A stretch of DNA of 64,000 nt from Epiperipatus broadwayi. Taxonomy: Eukaryota > Onychophora > Udeonychophora > Euonychophora > Peripatidae. Under the pieces are notes generated by a model. The model saw only the letters and a program-made list of their open reading frames with translations. It was not told the DNA's origin and did not search any database. The position numbers and the translations under genes were made by a program. Location: the NCBI GenBank assembly GCA_028023455.1, contig JAQFVV010006238.1, positions 4,598,572 through 4,662,571 on the forward strand. Direction: 5' to 3'. Of this stretch, positions 38,400 through 49,322 are shown piece by piece (position 1 is the first letter of the stretch; each line of letters opens with the position of its first letter).

Positions 38400-38770
38400 T
38401 ATTTTATTTAATCTTGTTATAGTCTTATAAAAATAAGTTTTAAAAAGTAGTTTGATGTATTCATTGACATATATTATTTATTCTGTATATTATGTTATAC
38501 AGACAATTCTTTGAAGTTATATTGAAAATTTTTCATTCTATTTTATTGATGTTTTATTTTATGTTATTATTTTATTTCCATTATAGAACACTAGATGGTG
38601 TTGTAACTGCAATAACTGGTTAACATTAAAATAGATGCTTAACATTTTAAAGAGGCCCAAAACCATATGCTGAAAAATGCTTTTTATGTGGAACTATTGC
38701 TAATATATATATTTATGTAGCTGTTGAATATGATTTTTAAATTATTTTATTATTATTTATATAATTATAA

Positions 38771-41700
38771 AAAAAAAATTTTTTCTAATTTAAAAGATTA
38801 AATTGTGTGGTTTTTTTAAATTAATCACTTTAAATACTTATAATTTTCTACATCAGTAATTACTTTTAAAGAAATGCTCCTTGATGTCTAGTTTTTCATT
38901 ACCAATGGATACCTATTGATTAATAATGTTTAAAATTTCACCCTAGTCACGTTGAAGAGTTACAAACTACAGTTTTAGACTGAAACCCTGGCAAATTTTA
39001 TCTAAGCTTTTTTTTTTTACTGTCTTGGTTTGAGCCCACCTTTAATCAACTCCTTATAACTTTTTTTTTTACTAAAAAACTTTGTGAATTTTTGAAACTT
39101 TGCTTTTAAATTGTGATCTAGAAGTGTGAGATAAATATAATCTACAATAAAAATGCCCAGTTGAAAACTAGATAGAAATGAACGTTTTGTAGATAATTCT
39201 TAGTAATTATTGTTTTAAAATCTTAATTGATAGCATTTGAAACAAGATTTTATAAGTAAAGTTGTTCATCGCCAAAACTTTGCAATTAAACTTTATTTTT
39301 TAAAATACATGAAAAAGTCATATGTGTGCGTGCACACATGCATGGCTATATAAACATTTAAATAAAACTAAAATTAATCTTTTACTATTCATTTTATTTT
39401 ATTATTTAATATTTTTTCTATTATTAATTATTATTATTTAGGTTATTATATGTTTACACATTTTTATAAGTAATTTTTAAAAAAAAAAAAGTATTATGTT
39501 AAATAATAACTTTACATATCTAGTCATAATAAATAAAATTAAAAAAAAAACATTTGAGGTCTCTGTGAGGTGGGATATAAAATAACTCTTCCTGGATTGG
39601 AATCAGAAGTTTTTGGGTATAGATCGTATATCCAATGATCATGTTATCTAAGTTAAATATTTTCACCTTCTGGAATATTATAAAGGACAATCAACTTATC
39701 TGCTTCTTACTCCTTATTTCCTAATCATTCTCTGCACATACTTCCTTTTCCATTTTAATAAAAGGCTGTGTTAATTTCTACTGCTTGATCAACTGAATCA
39801 GAACAACCACTGACTTATGTAGATATGGATAAATAGAAACTGTGACTCATCTCATTAATGACTGTCAAATTTATGGCAACAGTGGTAAAATGAAAAGATT
39901 TAATAAAGTCACTAAGGACATTATTTTTTGGTTGTAATCTCTATATGTTCTTTTATGATATTTCATTAATAGTTATGTGGTTTTAAAAAGTCCATATGAT
40001 AAACAATCACTATTTTGATTTGCTTTATGCTTCTACTATTCATTATACAATATATCCTATTCTTCTTTCAAGGCAATGTTTGAACTTCCTCTTTTATCTT
40101 CAGTCCAAATTTGTATTGTATTACATTTTGTCACCTTTCTTTGGTAAATAAAGTCTCCATGTCCTATGGTGATGTGGTGACTGCTATATAAAAATTTAGC
40201 AAGATACATGATAGTACTAAATAGAGATGATTATTTATGCAAGGATGGAATAAGGGTTTGAATTGTTGATGTAGTTTATGGGAAAATGGGAGATATAATA
40301 CAAAACATTTATTTTTTGAATGTAGGATGTTGAACAAAGGTCAGAATAAATTGCATGGAGTAAATGCTGGAATTTAAATAATTCTGATCTTAATTACATC
40401 TTAAGAATTTTTCCAGGTTTTTTATTGCAGGTTACTGTTAGCATTGTTTTTATTTTTGGATTATTTCTGGTTGGTGAATAATTCAAAAAATGAAAATTGT
40501 TAATAACTTCTATATTTTCATTTTTAATTTTACACTTGTCAATTATTTCTCTTGCAATAATATTTGTTTTATATATATATTTCACTATAGCTCCATCTAT
40601 TCAACTCTCTTTTTGTTTAATTCTTTAGAAGAATATTTAAATTTTCTTCATGCTACATTTCAGTATATCTAACATTATTGAGGTTTCTTCATTCAATTTT
40701 GAACTCACATTCGTCTTCATTTAAATTGGTCCTTTTAAAACTATACATGATGAATGCAGCTGCGTCTAACTCTTTTACCAGTTTAATAACTAATATTTCT
40801 GTAGTGTAATTTTCAATACACAAACTCTCACGCAAGGTAGGGATTGGTTTCTATCCGCTTTTAATGTCTTACGAAGAGGTGTAATCATAAACATATGATA
40901 AAGATGTGTGAAAAAGTGGTGAAGTTGAAATTACATTACTGAAATATTATTCATTATGTGGATCATCTCTAATGAATGACTAATAAAAATTAATTAATTC
41001 TTTTACTAGTTTGTTTTAATTATAATTTTTAATCCTTTAAAAAGTTGTCTCCCAAGAGAGTTTCTAGAACACATTCATTTTTCTGAGAACAATTCATAAT
41101 ATTATGCCCATCCAAATCAAATACTCTTCTTGGTTTTAATTAATAAAGCATATTTCAAAAGCATCAGTATCTTCTCTGGCTTGTTTTATGTGTCATCAAC
41201 ATATATAAACTTGCATTAATAATAAATTAACATATATAAACTTAAAGTGTGAATTTTTAAAACAAGGTTTTAAAAATGTTTAACTACTAAATATCGATTA
41301 TGAAAAGAACGTCTAAAGTACAAATCATTATTTAAATCATGCGTGTATTTTTTTGTTGACGGCTGTAAAAAAAAAAAAAAAGAGCTCAATTAGATATTAT
41401 AAGTGATAGTTTTATTAAATTACAAGATAACAATATGAAGCTAAAATAACAATTAGTGCAAATTAGTAAGCAAGTGTAGAATTTGAGTGATTGTTTTAGT
41501 TAATTATACAGTCTAAAAATGGTTATTCTTTTAGCTGAGTTGTCACTTTTAATCTTCTACGCCTTGCTTTAACATCATTATTACTTTTTTTTTCTTTTTG
41601 ATTATGGTAAACATTATTTTATTATCTAAGTGAAGGTTTTTATACTTAAAAAGCAAATATCATAAAACCAATAGGAAAATGTTTTATTGACTATTTTGTT

Positions 41701-42958
41701 TGTTTGTTTGTTTATCTGACATTTGTGAAAAGAATTTTAAAATATAAGATCTTAAAAAGCTTCAAACATCGTTTAATAACAAACAATCGTGTAGAAATTT
41801 ATTATTTCAAATTCTTGGTAATTTTATTTAATCATTTAGCGTTTAGCCCCCCCCCCCCCCATATATAATTTTTGCTTTATATATTTTATTAATATGTGCT
41901 AAGAAAAATTTATTCTTGCTTATAATAAATTATCTTCATAAATATTAAGTTTATCTCTTAAGTCAAAAACAGTTTGTTTCTTAACCTGTCTTCTCATCTT
42001 TGATAACAAGAAGATATATTGGAAAAAAAAAATGGAAAAAGAATGGGATGACATGTTTTATAAAGGTTTGAAATTTTGGCCAAGAAAAACGTTTTTATTG
42101 GTATGGGGTGGTTATGTTCCTACAAGGTGCGAAATGTGGAGCTGAATGCTCTTACAGAACACTGATTAAATGAAAGGTGGAGATAATGTAATTTACTGGA
42201 TACATTTGAACTTAATTTATTTTTTAAAGTAATGATTGTTACGATGTATGTACTGAATCAAATGTAAATATAGTTTTTTAAATAAATAAAAAAAATAGTT
42301 ATAATACAGAGTGTGTAGATATGTATATACTTAGTTGATTGTAAATAAAGATATTTTACCTCTTTCATCAAATGTTTCTTGGTCACTGTACCTGTTTTCA
42401 AGTATTTCTCAGTTATTCTACCTGTCTTCAAGTAGAGAACTTAACATAGTAACATGCAAATGTATGAACCAAACATCCATATCGACCTTTTAACTTGAGG
42501 ATATTCCAAAACCATATGAACATTTTAACTTTTGATATTTCATTCTTTCAACTAATTTAAAGTACACTTATATTTCAAAAGTTCATCCATGGGTTTTTTT
42601 CCCCACATGATATATATTATCATTTTTATTCAATCTTTAATATTTGGGTTAGTTTTTTTTTTTTTACTTATTCTACTATAATTAGTTTTTCAACATTGTG
42701 AACATTGGTGAAGTAAAGGTTTAGTCAGTTTAATCGAGCGCACTTTTGGCCTGGCCACATTTTCAACCCAATAAATGTAAAAATAGTTTGCCTTGAAAGA
42801 GATGAATTTACAAGACCATGAAGGTAATTTTTAGTAGAAATACATTTTTGTATTTAATAAAAATTATTAATTTCTTTGAATAAATTGGAAAATAGATGCT
42901 AATGCAATTTATCATAATAAATAGCATATTGATGGAGCACTTGATTATATATGTAATA
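38771..42958. other. AT-rich intergenic, nothing recognised
   Basis: About 4.2 kb without a supportable gene or repeat family. It holds a C homopolymer at about 41847-41860 and an A homopolymer near 41367-41381. The short ORF at 40394-40585 has no convincing family. Confidence 0.45.
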
Positions 42959-43068
42959 TAGAGAAGGGAATAAATCTTTGGTCATGCACTTTTATGAATT
43001 TATAAATATTCACAGGTGGGTGCATGTAATCATAAAAGCACATAACCAAAGATTTATTCCCTTCTCTA
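42959..43068. repeat. Palindrome with 42-bp arms
   Basis: TAGAGAAGGGAATAAATCTT and onward (42959-43000) is matched by its near-perfect reverse complement at 43027-43068, with two or three mismatches. The 26-bp loop contains CACAGGTGGGTGC. It would form a strong hairpin. It resembles no other repeat in the window. Confidence 0.8.
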
Positions 43069-43735
43069 AATGAATGCTCTTTATTGAACTAGGATATAGA
43101 TTCTAATACATTCCTTAGCTACTAATTTTTTTTTTCATAAATTTTAAATGATATAAATTTTTTTAAAGCTGACTAAAAAACCGTTATTTGTAAGTTCACA
43201 ACCCTTAAAAATACAGAAGCTAATAATATTTATCTACTGAAATAATAGGAAGATATTTGAAAGTGAATGATATCATGAAATAGAAAGCTTTGGTTATTAT
43301 GATTTGTTATTACTTTATAATTTGCAAGGTATAGATCATGAAAATAATTTGAGACAGAAATATATTTTTGTATCACATTTTAATTGACAACTTTTTAATG
43401 TCTCATAAGTTTTAAAAAATTACATCTTTTAGAGTTGAATATATTAACTTAGCTATTTGCACACCTACAACAATTAAAAATTCTGTATACAGATAATAAT
43501 GTTATTTACTTACTGAAATAAATAGGATGATGTTTAAAATCAAAGAAATTCAAGAAGTAGGGTATTTTAACTCTTATGAGTTATTACTACTTGATAGTTT
43601 GCAAGATAAAGATCATATCCATTTCGAAGTTTTTTCTCTCATACATATTAAGCAGTTAAAATGTTTCAAGTTATCTAAAGACATTTTGTTATTCATAAGT
43701 CTACTATAACTAAAAGTGATGGGATATAGATGCTA
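43069..43735. other. AT-rich intergenic, nothing recognised
   Basis: No feature was supported. Confidence 0.4.
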
Positions 43736-44101
43736 ACATTATTTATGCAGAGGCAAAACTCTCCATACACTATCACCACTCAGTGCAAACCAGAGGAATC
43801 AATGGATTCTAATAAGGTAAAAGTGGATGCTGGAAAATTGCATTCGATCCTAAGATCTAGATGCAGTGCTCTCAGAACTAAGGTCCTCACTGATGAAAGC
43901 CATAAGCTAGAAACTAGTCTGAGGGTATTGAATGAGTAGACTAGATAGGGATTTTATGCACAAACCTCTCTGCATCCATTGATTACTCTGGCCTGCACTG
44001 AGTGGTGCTACTTTATGGAGAGTTTTGCCTCTGTGTAAACAGCTTGTGTAAGCATAAAGAATTGTGATCATGTGGTGTACAATGGTTTACATTATTTATG
44101 C
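43736..44101. mobile_element. FB1 element, compact form, perfect 13-bp target duplication
   Basis: The element at 43749-44088 has inverted ends of about 57 bp (AGGCAAAACTCTCCATACAC against TTTATGGAGAGTTTTGCCT) around a unique core. It is flanked by ACATTATTTATGC at 43736-43748 and 44089-44101. After the right inverted end there is a non-palindromic tail (about 44030-44088) starting CTGTGTAAACAGCTTGTGTA, similar to the tail of the FB1 copy at 8651-9464. The core matches one arm of that longer copy, so the two forms differ in how much of the unit is duplicated in inverse orientation. No protein is encoded. Confidence 0.85.
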
Positions 44102-44358
44102 TTAAAATTGGTACATAGATGTTAATATTATATATCTATTCCAATGCTTATTAAACTTTTATAGCTGAATAAGAAATTTAGCTATTTGTAAACCTATAAT
44201 GGTTAAAATAATGCAGCCTTTTACTTAATAAAACCTTGTTTTTTTACATGAGCAATGTCATCCAGAATATTCCAAGCTGTTAATTCATTTTTTATTAAAT
44301 TGAAGTGAAAAATATACAGGGAAAATATATTTATGAATAATAATCTCACTAAAGCATT

Positions 44359-44360
44359 AT

Positions 44361-44401
<41 letters not shown>
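44359..44401 (+). repeat. (CA)n(TA)n microsatellite
   Basis: An alternating CA run followed by a TA run ends exactly where the RTE 3' tail begins. It may be part of the element's variable tail or the target site. Confidence 0.85.
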
Positions 44402-44412
44402 CATCATCATTA

Positions 44413-45993
44413 TCAACCATTATCAATCCACTGCAGGATGAAGGTCTCTCCAAGTTTAATCCATCTTCTCCGATCTTTAGCTTCTCTTCTCCACATCACC
44501 CCTACACATTTTCTTATTTCATCCATCCATCTTACATGTGGTCTCCTTCTGGGTCTTTTACAATCTCTTGGAATCCAGTTTAAAATTTCAATTGTCCATC
44601 TATTATCATCTCTTCTAGCAATATGTCCAGCCCAACTCTACTTCAATCTTTTAATTTTTTCAATGAGGTCAGTAACACCTGTTTGTTCTCTTACCCATAC
44701 ATTGTGTTTTCGATCTCTTCTTGTTACTCCCAACATATATCTCTCCATACTTCTTTGAGTGGTCTGAAGTCTCTGTATTGATCTTCTATTAAGTGTTCAA
44801 GTCTCAGATCCATAAGTAAGAACTGGTAAAACACATTTGTTAAAAACCTTTCTTTTCAAACACATAGGCATATTTCCTTTTAATATCAAGTTATTTCTAC
44901 CAAAAGCACTCCAACCAAGTTTAATTCTATGATTAATTTCCTCTATTATGTTTCCATCTGTATTAATAATCTGACCAAGGTATTTGTAACTCTTAACTTC
45001 TTCTAATTCATCATAATCAATCTTTATTTTCATATTTTGAGCAAATCGATTAAACATTACTTTAGTCTTTTTAACATTTATCTTTAGTCCTACTTTCCTA
45101 CTTTCATCTGATAACTCCTGCAACATTTCCTGCAGCTCGGAAGCATTATTTGCAAAAACAACTACATCATCTGTGAAATCTAAATGACTTAAATAATCTC
45201 CATTTACTTTCACTCCTTTAGTTTCCCATTTTAATCCACAAAATACTTCTTGCAGCACTGCTGTAAAAAGTTTTGGAGATATGGAGTCACCTTGTCTTAC
45301 ACCTTTCTCAATGTTGACTTTCCCAGTATCATTATGTAATCTAATTGTTGCTGTTGCATTTTTATAAATATTCTTTAAAATATGACAATATCCTGGATCT
45401 ATACCTTGATGATCCAATGCTTTAATCACTGAAGAAATGTTTATAGAATCAAATGCCTTTTCATAATCTACAAATCCAAAACATAATGACAACTCATATT
45501 CATTTGTCCTTTCTATAACTTCTCTCAATACTTGAATATGATCTACTGTACTAAAACCACTTTTAAATCCAGCTTGTTCTCTTGGTTGGTGAAAATCCAA
45601 GGTTCTCTGTAGACGAGTTGTAATTATCTTGGTAAAAATTTTATATAAAACTGATAAAAGGCTGATAGGTCTGTAATTTCTAATATCTTCTTTATCACCT
45701 TTTTTAAATATTAATATTATTACTGCATTCTTCCAATCATCCGGTACATCTTTATCATTTAGACATTTGGTATATAACTTTGCTAATATTTTTTCTGTTT
45801 CTTCACCTGCTTCTTTTAATATATCAATTATAATTCCATCATTACCTGGAGCCTTTCCTTTTTTCATACATTTAATTGCATTTCTCACTTCTTCATTTAA
45901 AATTCTGGGCAATTCGGAAGATGTAATAGATATAGGAGGTACTTGTTCTTTATTACTATATAATTCTTGATAAAAATCTTCTACCAATTTCAT
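44413..45993 (-). pseudogene. RTE reverse transcriptase and C-terminal domain, interrupted
   Basis: Reverse transcriptase that copies the element's RNA at the nicked target. Open for 398 codons to 44797, with [15 protein letters not shown] (about residues 107-121), [11 protein letters not shown] holding the first catalytic Asp (176), [14 protein letters not shown] (230-243) and [10 protein letters not shown] (271-280), the polymerase Asp-Asp box with Thr in place of the usual Ala. The open frame begins just after the endonuclease ORF and lies in another frame, so it probably continues the same protein after a one-base shift near 46085. A UGA at 44797-44799, where Trp is expected after GSET, and a UAG at 44638-44640, where Trp is expected in K-W-SWAGH, precede a readable C-terminus (AGHIARRDDNRW, then HVRWMDEIRK). 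The natural stop is at 44413. Confidence 0.88.
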
Positions 45994-46084
45994 AATGTCA
46001 TCCCTCTTTTTAGTAATAATTCCATCTTTTTTCCTTATTGCAGATATAAATTTCCTACCAATACCAAAATGTTGTTTTACATTC

Positions 46085-47398
46085 TTAAGACTTATTTTCT
46101 TCTACAGCTTTTCTTGCTAGTTCACAGTTATACTTTCTTATATCATTTTCAACTCTTTTCCGCACCATTTTACAAAATTCGAGATATTCAATTCTTTTTA
46201 ATGCATCATTCTTGCATATCTTCATATTCCTTCTTTTCTTCATAAGTTCTCTAGTCTCAGTAGAAATTTTATTAGTCAATTGCTGCTTTTTTCTACCAGC
46301 TATCTTTGTTGCAGTTTTTAAAAGTGTATCAGTTATTTTCATATTAATGTCATTCAAATCTGAATCATGTTCAAAATCTACTAATACTTGAAACCGATTT
46401 GTAAGTTCTAATTTAAATTCATTAGAATGTTTCTGAAGATTAGGAATATCAACTGTAAATATAGTTTTTCTTAATAATTTTTGTCTCTCTAGTTTTACAT
46501 TAACATGTATCTTACCCCTTACTAATCGATGATCACTTCCTGTGTTAAATTTATTAAGAACATTACAATCTTGAAATATGTATTTCCTGTTAGTCAAAAT
46601 ATAATCCAATTCTGCTGTACCTTCATTTGGATGCTTCCATGTCCATTTCCTTCTAACATTTTTCTCAAAAAAAGAATTCATAATATAAAGTTTTTCCTTC
46701 TCTGCAAACTCCACAAGTCTATGTCCTCTCTCATTTCTATTACCATAACCAAAATTACCTACAACACTTTCATCTTTCATTTGTTTACCAATTCTAGCAT
46801 TAAAATCTCCCATAACAATTTTAAAATGTTGTTTACTCTGATCAAAAGCCTTTTGTACATCCATATAAAAATCTTCTACTACTTCATCACTGTGAGAACT
46901 TGTTGGGGCATAAACCTGAATTATCTGCATTTGATATCTGCTATTAAGTTGTATAACTAATCTTGCCACTCTGTCTGATACACCATCAATCTCCACAATA
47001 TTGTTCTTCCACTTTTTATTTATAATGAATCCTACTCCACTTGTATTTCCAATATTTGTGCCTTTATAATAGAGCATATGTCCACTTTTTAAATCAATTG
47101 TCTCTTCACCTTTTCTTCTAACTTCACAAAGTCCAATAATATCCCATTTAATATAAGAGAGTTCTTCTTCTAATTCTTGCAATCTTCCTTCACTTGAAAG
47201 TGATCTGCAGTTGTAAGTACCTAAATAAAAAGTCGTCATCAAATGGCAGCCTGGGTCCGCCTCCAGGATATTCTTAGCACCCTCTGCCTTCGGCCACCAA
47301 CCGCTGCCTTGGTTGGTGACTTTACAGCCTTCTGGGATTAAGGGCCATGCTTTATTTTTGTCTGTCATAATTGTATAATTGGGAAAAATCTTTATCAT
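46085..47398 (-). CDS. RTE apurinic-like endonuclease domain ORF
   Basis: Open for 437 codons. It encodes the AP-endonuclease-like nuclease that nicks the target to start reverse transcription. Catalytic motifs are all present: TYNCRSL (Asn63), GLCEVR (Glu92), QVYAPT (161-166), MGDFNARIG (Asp198, Asn200), TAELDYIL (Asp265) and TGSDHRLV (Asp289, His290). A later start, the Met of [10 protein letters not shown] at residue 11, is as likely. The tail from residue 300 on is Lys-rich and leads towards the reverse transcriptase. The ORF ends at VEENKS just where the RT frame opens ([10 protein letters not shown]), so the stop is best read as the result of a one-base indel. Similar proteins are often mislabelled craniofacial development protein 2 in databases. 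Confidence 0.88.
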   Translation of the reverse strand: MIKIFPNYTIMTDKNKAWPLIPEGCKVTNQGSGWWPKAEGAKNILEADPGCHLMTTFYLGTYNCRSLSSEGRLQELEEELSYIKWDIIGLCEVRRKGEETIDLKSGHMLYYKGTNIGNTSGVGFIINKKWKNNIVEIDGVSDRVARLVIQLNSRYQMQIIQVYAPTSSHSDEVVEDFYMDVQKAFDQSKQHFKIVMGDFNARIGKQMKDESVVGNFGYGNRNERGHRLVEFAEKEKLYIMNSFFEKNVRRKWTWKHPNEGTAELDYILTNRKYIFQDCNVLNKFNTGSDHRLVRGKIHVNVKLERQKLLRKTIFTVDIPNLQKHSNEFKLELTNRFQVLVDFEHDSDLNDINMKITDTLLKTATKIAGRKKQQLTNKISTETRELMKKRRNMKICKNDALKRIEYLEFCKMVRKRVENDIRKYNCELARKAVEENKS

Positions 47399-47716
47399 TT
47401 ACACAAACATTCATTCTGCCTTATCAGGCATTGAGAAGAAAGACCATGGTGTTTCTTGATCTTAAACTCAGAGGTAAAAAGCCAATAAACTCACTACGCT
47501 GGCTAAGCTGGCTAATGCGTGTTGGTGAGCAGCCCATCCATGTTCGTATACTATATGAATAAACATATAGTAATAACAGCTGCAACGACAAGAACGTATG
47601 GAGTGGACATTAGGAATTTGCCCTGCTCGGTTCCTTTAAGGCCTCCAAGAGGAATCAAAGGGTCTCCTTTCAGTTAATAGCAAACTCCTTTCTGCAGCCA
47701 CATATATATATATTCC

Positions 47717-48087
47717 AAACTAAATAATAATTAAAAAAAATAGTAAACTGGAAAAAAAAGAAAGAATATAGTAAGGTAAATATATATTTATTTTTTATTT
47801 TCAACTATTGTTAACGTCTAGATAAAAATAATAAAAATAGATAAATGATGTAAATATCTTTTGCATTTCCATTTTTTAATTTTTTTTTTTTTTTGGAATA
47901 TACATATATATATATTCCAAAAATTAAAAAGTGGAAATGCAAAAGATATTTACATCATTTATCTATTTTTATTATTTTTATCTAAACGTTAACAATAGTT
48001 GAAAATAAAAAATAAATATATATTTACCTTACTATATTCTTTCTTTTTTTTCCAGTTTACTATTTTTTTTTAATTATTATTTAGTTT
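47717..48087. repeat. Near-perfect 370-bp palindrome at the RTE 5' end
   Basis: AAACTAAATAATAATTAAAA from 47717 is mirrored by TTTTAATTATTATTTAGTTT ending at 48087. The arms match almost base for base, including GTTAACGTCTAGATAAAAAT against ATTTTTATCTAAACGTTAAC. The centre, about 47900, is an AT run flanked by TTGGAATAT and ATATTCCAA. It begins about 14 bp beyond the 5' end of the RTE copy. It encodes nothing. Confidence 0.85.
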
Positions 48088-48595
48088 ACTATTCAAGCAA
48101 TATATTAACATTCTCACAAACAAAAGTAATTTTGAATACTTAATTTTAAATTAACAAATAAAACTAATAAAAAATCTCAAAAAACCAATTCTTCAATAGA
48201 TTTATTATTGAAATGTTCAATTATCATTATAAACGACTGTATTTAAAATTAAAAATGAATGCATTGTTATTATATTTCACATGTAAGTATATAATGTATG
48301 TAAACAATGAAGCCTTTTACATCAAGATTATTAATTAATATCATCTGTCCATTGCAGAATGGTCTTTAAGAATAACCAGATTCTCTAATCTACCTCTTTT
48401 TTTTCCAAATCATTTCAGCACATTTCCTCATCTCTGCCATCTATTTCACGTAGTCTTTTTTTAAGGTATTTCCAGTTTCAGACTCCAATTATCTATCTTA
48501 TCTTTTCTGAAACATATCCAACCCAACTCCATTTTCACTTCCTAATATTTGTCAGTGATGTATTTTGCTTTCGATCCTTTCTTATTCTTTTGATT

Positions 48596-48895
48596 ATCAT
48601 CATCATCAATCATTATCAATCCATTGCAGGATGAAGGTCTCTCCAAGTTCAAACCATCTTTTCTAATCTTTAGCTTCTCTTCTCCACATCACCCCTGCAC
48701 ACTTTCTTATTTCATCCATCCATCTCACATGTGGTCTCTTTCAGGGTCTTTTACAATCTCTTGGCATCCAGTTTAAGATTTCAATTGTCCATCTATTATC
48801 ATCTCTTCTAGCAATATGTCCAGCCCATCTCCAGTCTTTTAATTTTTTTAATGAGGTCAATAACACCTGTTTGTTCTCTTACCCATATACTGTAT
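48596..48895 (-). mobile_element. Younger RTE 3' end inserted in an older RTE copy
   Basis: This is very close to 44402-44700 in sequence and order: ATCATCATCATCAATCATTA, CCATTGCAGGATGAAGGTCT, CATCACCCCTGCACACTTTC, CTCACATGTGGTCTCTTTC. It is 5'-truncated. Older RTE sequence continues on both sides, so it landed in its own relative. Confidence 0.75.
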
Positions 48896-49179
48896 TTTTT
48901 TTTTAAATATATATCTCTGTACATGGTTGTGCAATTTAAAATTTTTGTATTGCTCTTCTACTTATTATCCATGTTTTAGATCCACATTTAGGCATTAATA
49001 AATTTAATTTATTAGAAACCTTATTCTGAACATTTATCTTTCTATATATGATTGTAATTTCAAATCTCTGCATTGTTTTTTTTATTTATTTATTGCCCAA
49101 GTTTCATAAATAGACATTCGTAAACCAAATGTATTTTAAAAAGACGTTCCTTTTGAAGCACATAGCAATATTTTCTTTT

Positions 49180-49322
49180 AATAATAAGTAATTTTTGTCG
49201 AGCATTTGGTGGACGAGAGGTCAGCGATGGCTGCTTTACAAGCAGTTGTCCCGGGTTAGCGGGTTCGCTTCCCGGCTGATGCTATGACACATGAGAAGAA
49301 AAAAAAATAATAAGTTATTTTT
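49180..49322 (+). mobile_element. SINE S1, plus strand, with 17-bp target duplication
   Basis: The copy at 49197-49305 is the cleanest S1 in the window. It has TGGTGGACGAGAGGTCAGCG (box-A region), GCGGGTTCGCTTCCCGG with box-B core GGTTCGCTTCCC, the end GATGCTATGACACATGAGAA and an A tail. It is flanked by AATAATAAGTAATTTTT (49180-49196) and AATAATAAGTTATTTTT (49306-49322). The tRNA of origin is uncertain. The box-A region looks like a Ser or Leu type. Confidence 0.9.

Larger units (their letters stand above)
35329..38770. mobile_element. Penelope-like element in nested inverted arrangement
   Basis: The terminal regions are inverted copies of one another. CATCAAAAATGGAAATTAAT through AACACCATCTAGTGTTTTAT at 35329-35560 is matched in reverse by AACACTAGATGGTGTTGTAA to about 38720 (38580 onward). 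The 3' UTR-like parts at 36497-36770 and 38185-38470 also match inverted. Two internal palindrome centres lie near 37040 and 37745. Each half keeps part of a GIY-YIG endonuclease C-terminus and a hammerhead-related motif. No reverse transcriptase domain is left. Penelope-like elements are known for duplicated ends and inverted or tandem partial copies, which fits this arrangement. Confidence 0.75.
44402..47703 (-). mobile_element. RTE-clade non-LTR retrotransposon, best-preserved copy
   Basis: This is an element of about 3.3 kb with a 5' UTR (47399-47703), an apurinic-type endonuclease, a reverse transcriptase, a conserved C-terminal block and a short 3' end in TGATAATGATGATGA-type repeats. 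The single-ORF order EN-RT and the microsatellite tail are characteristic of RTE elements. One frameshift and two stop codons interrupt the protein. At least nine other partial copies lie in the window, most on the same strand. Confidence 0.9.

Noticed and set aside
40380-40800. Possible reverse-transcriptase-like remnant (NNFHFLNYSPTRNN) on the minus strand
   Set aside because: Only a faint resemblance to the region after the RT box, with no catalytic motif or neighbouring element sequence.
43890-43914. CTGATGA...GAAAC in the FB1 core, looking like a hammerhead ribozyme
   Set aside because: The closing pair of stem II would be A-A, and the base expected to be U16.1 after a possible stem III is A. 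A similar stretch in the copy at 10836 reads GAAAT. I judged it a chance match.
43749-44088. FB1 as an ordinary MITE of a cut-and-paste transposon
   Set aside because: The 13-bp duplication encloses a tail outside the right inverted end, and the other copy shows the same. Fixed-length duplications at the inverted ends would be expected for a MITE.
44333-44758. 141-aa ORF on the plus strand over the RTE 3' end
   Set aside because: It is the antisense shadow of the RTE C-terminal region.
46529-46960. 143-aa ORF on the plus strand
   Set aside because: It is the antisense shadow of the RTE endonuclease ORF.
49197-49305. Candidate tRNA gene
   Set aside because: Box A and box B are good, but the sequence is repeated with target duplications and an A tail. 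It is a SINE.
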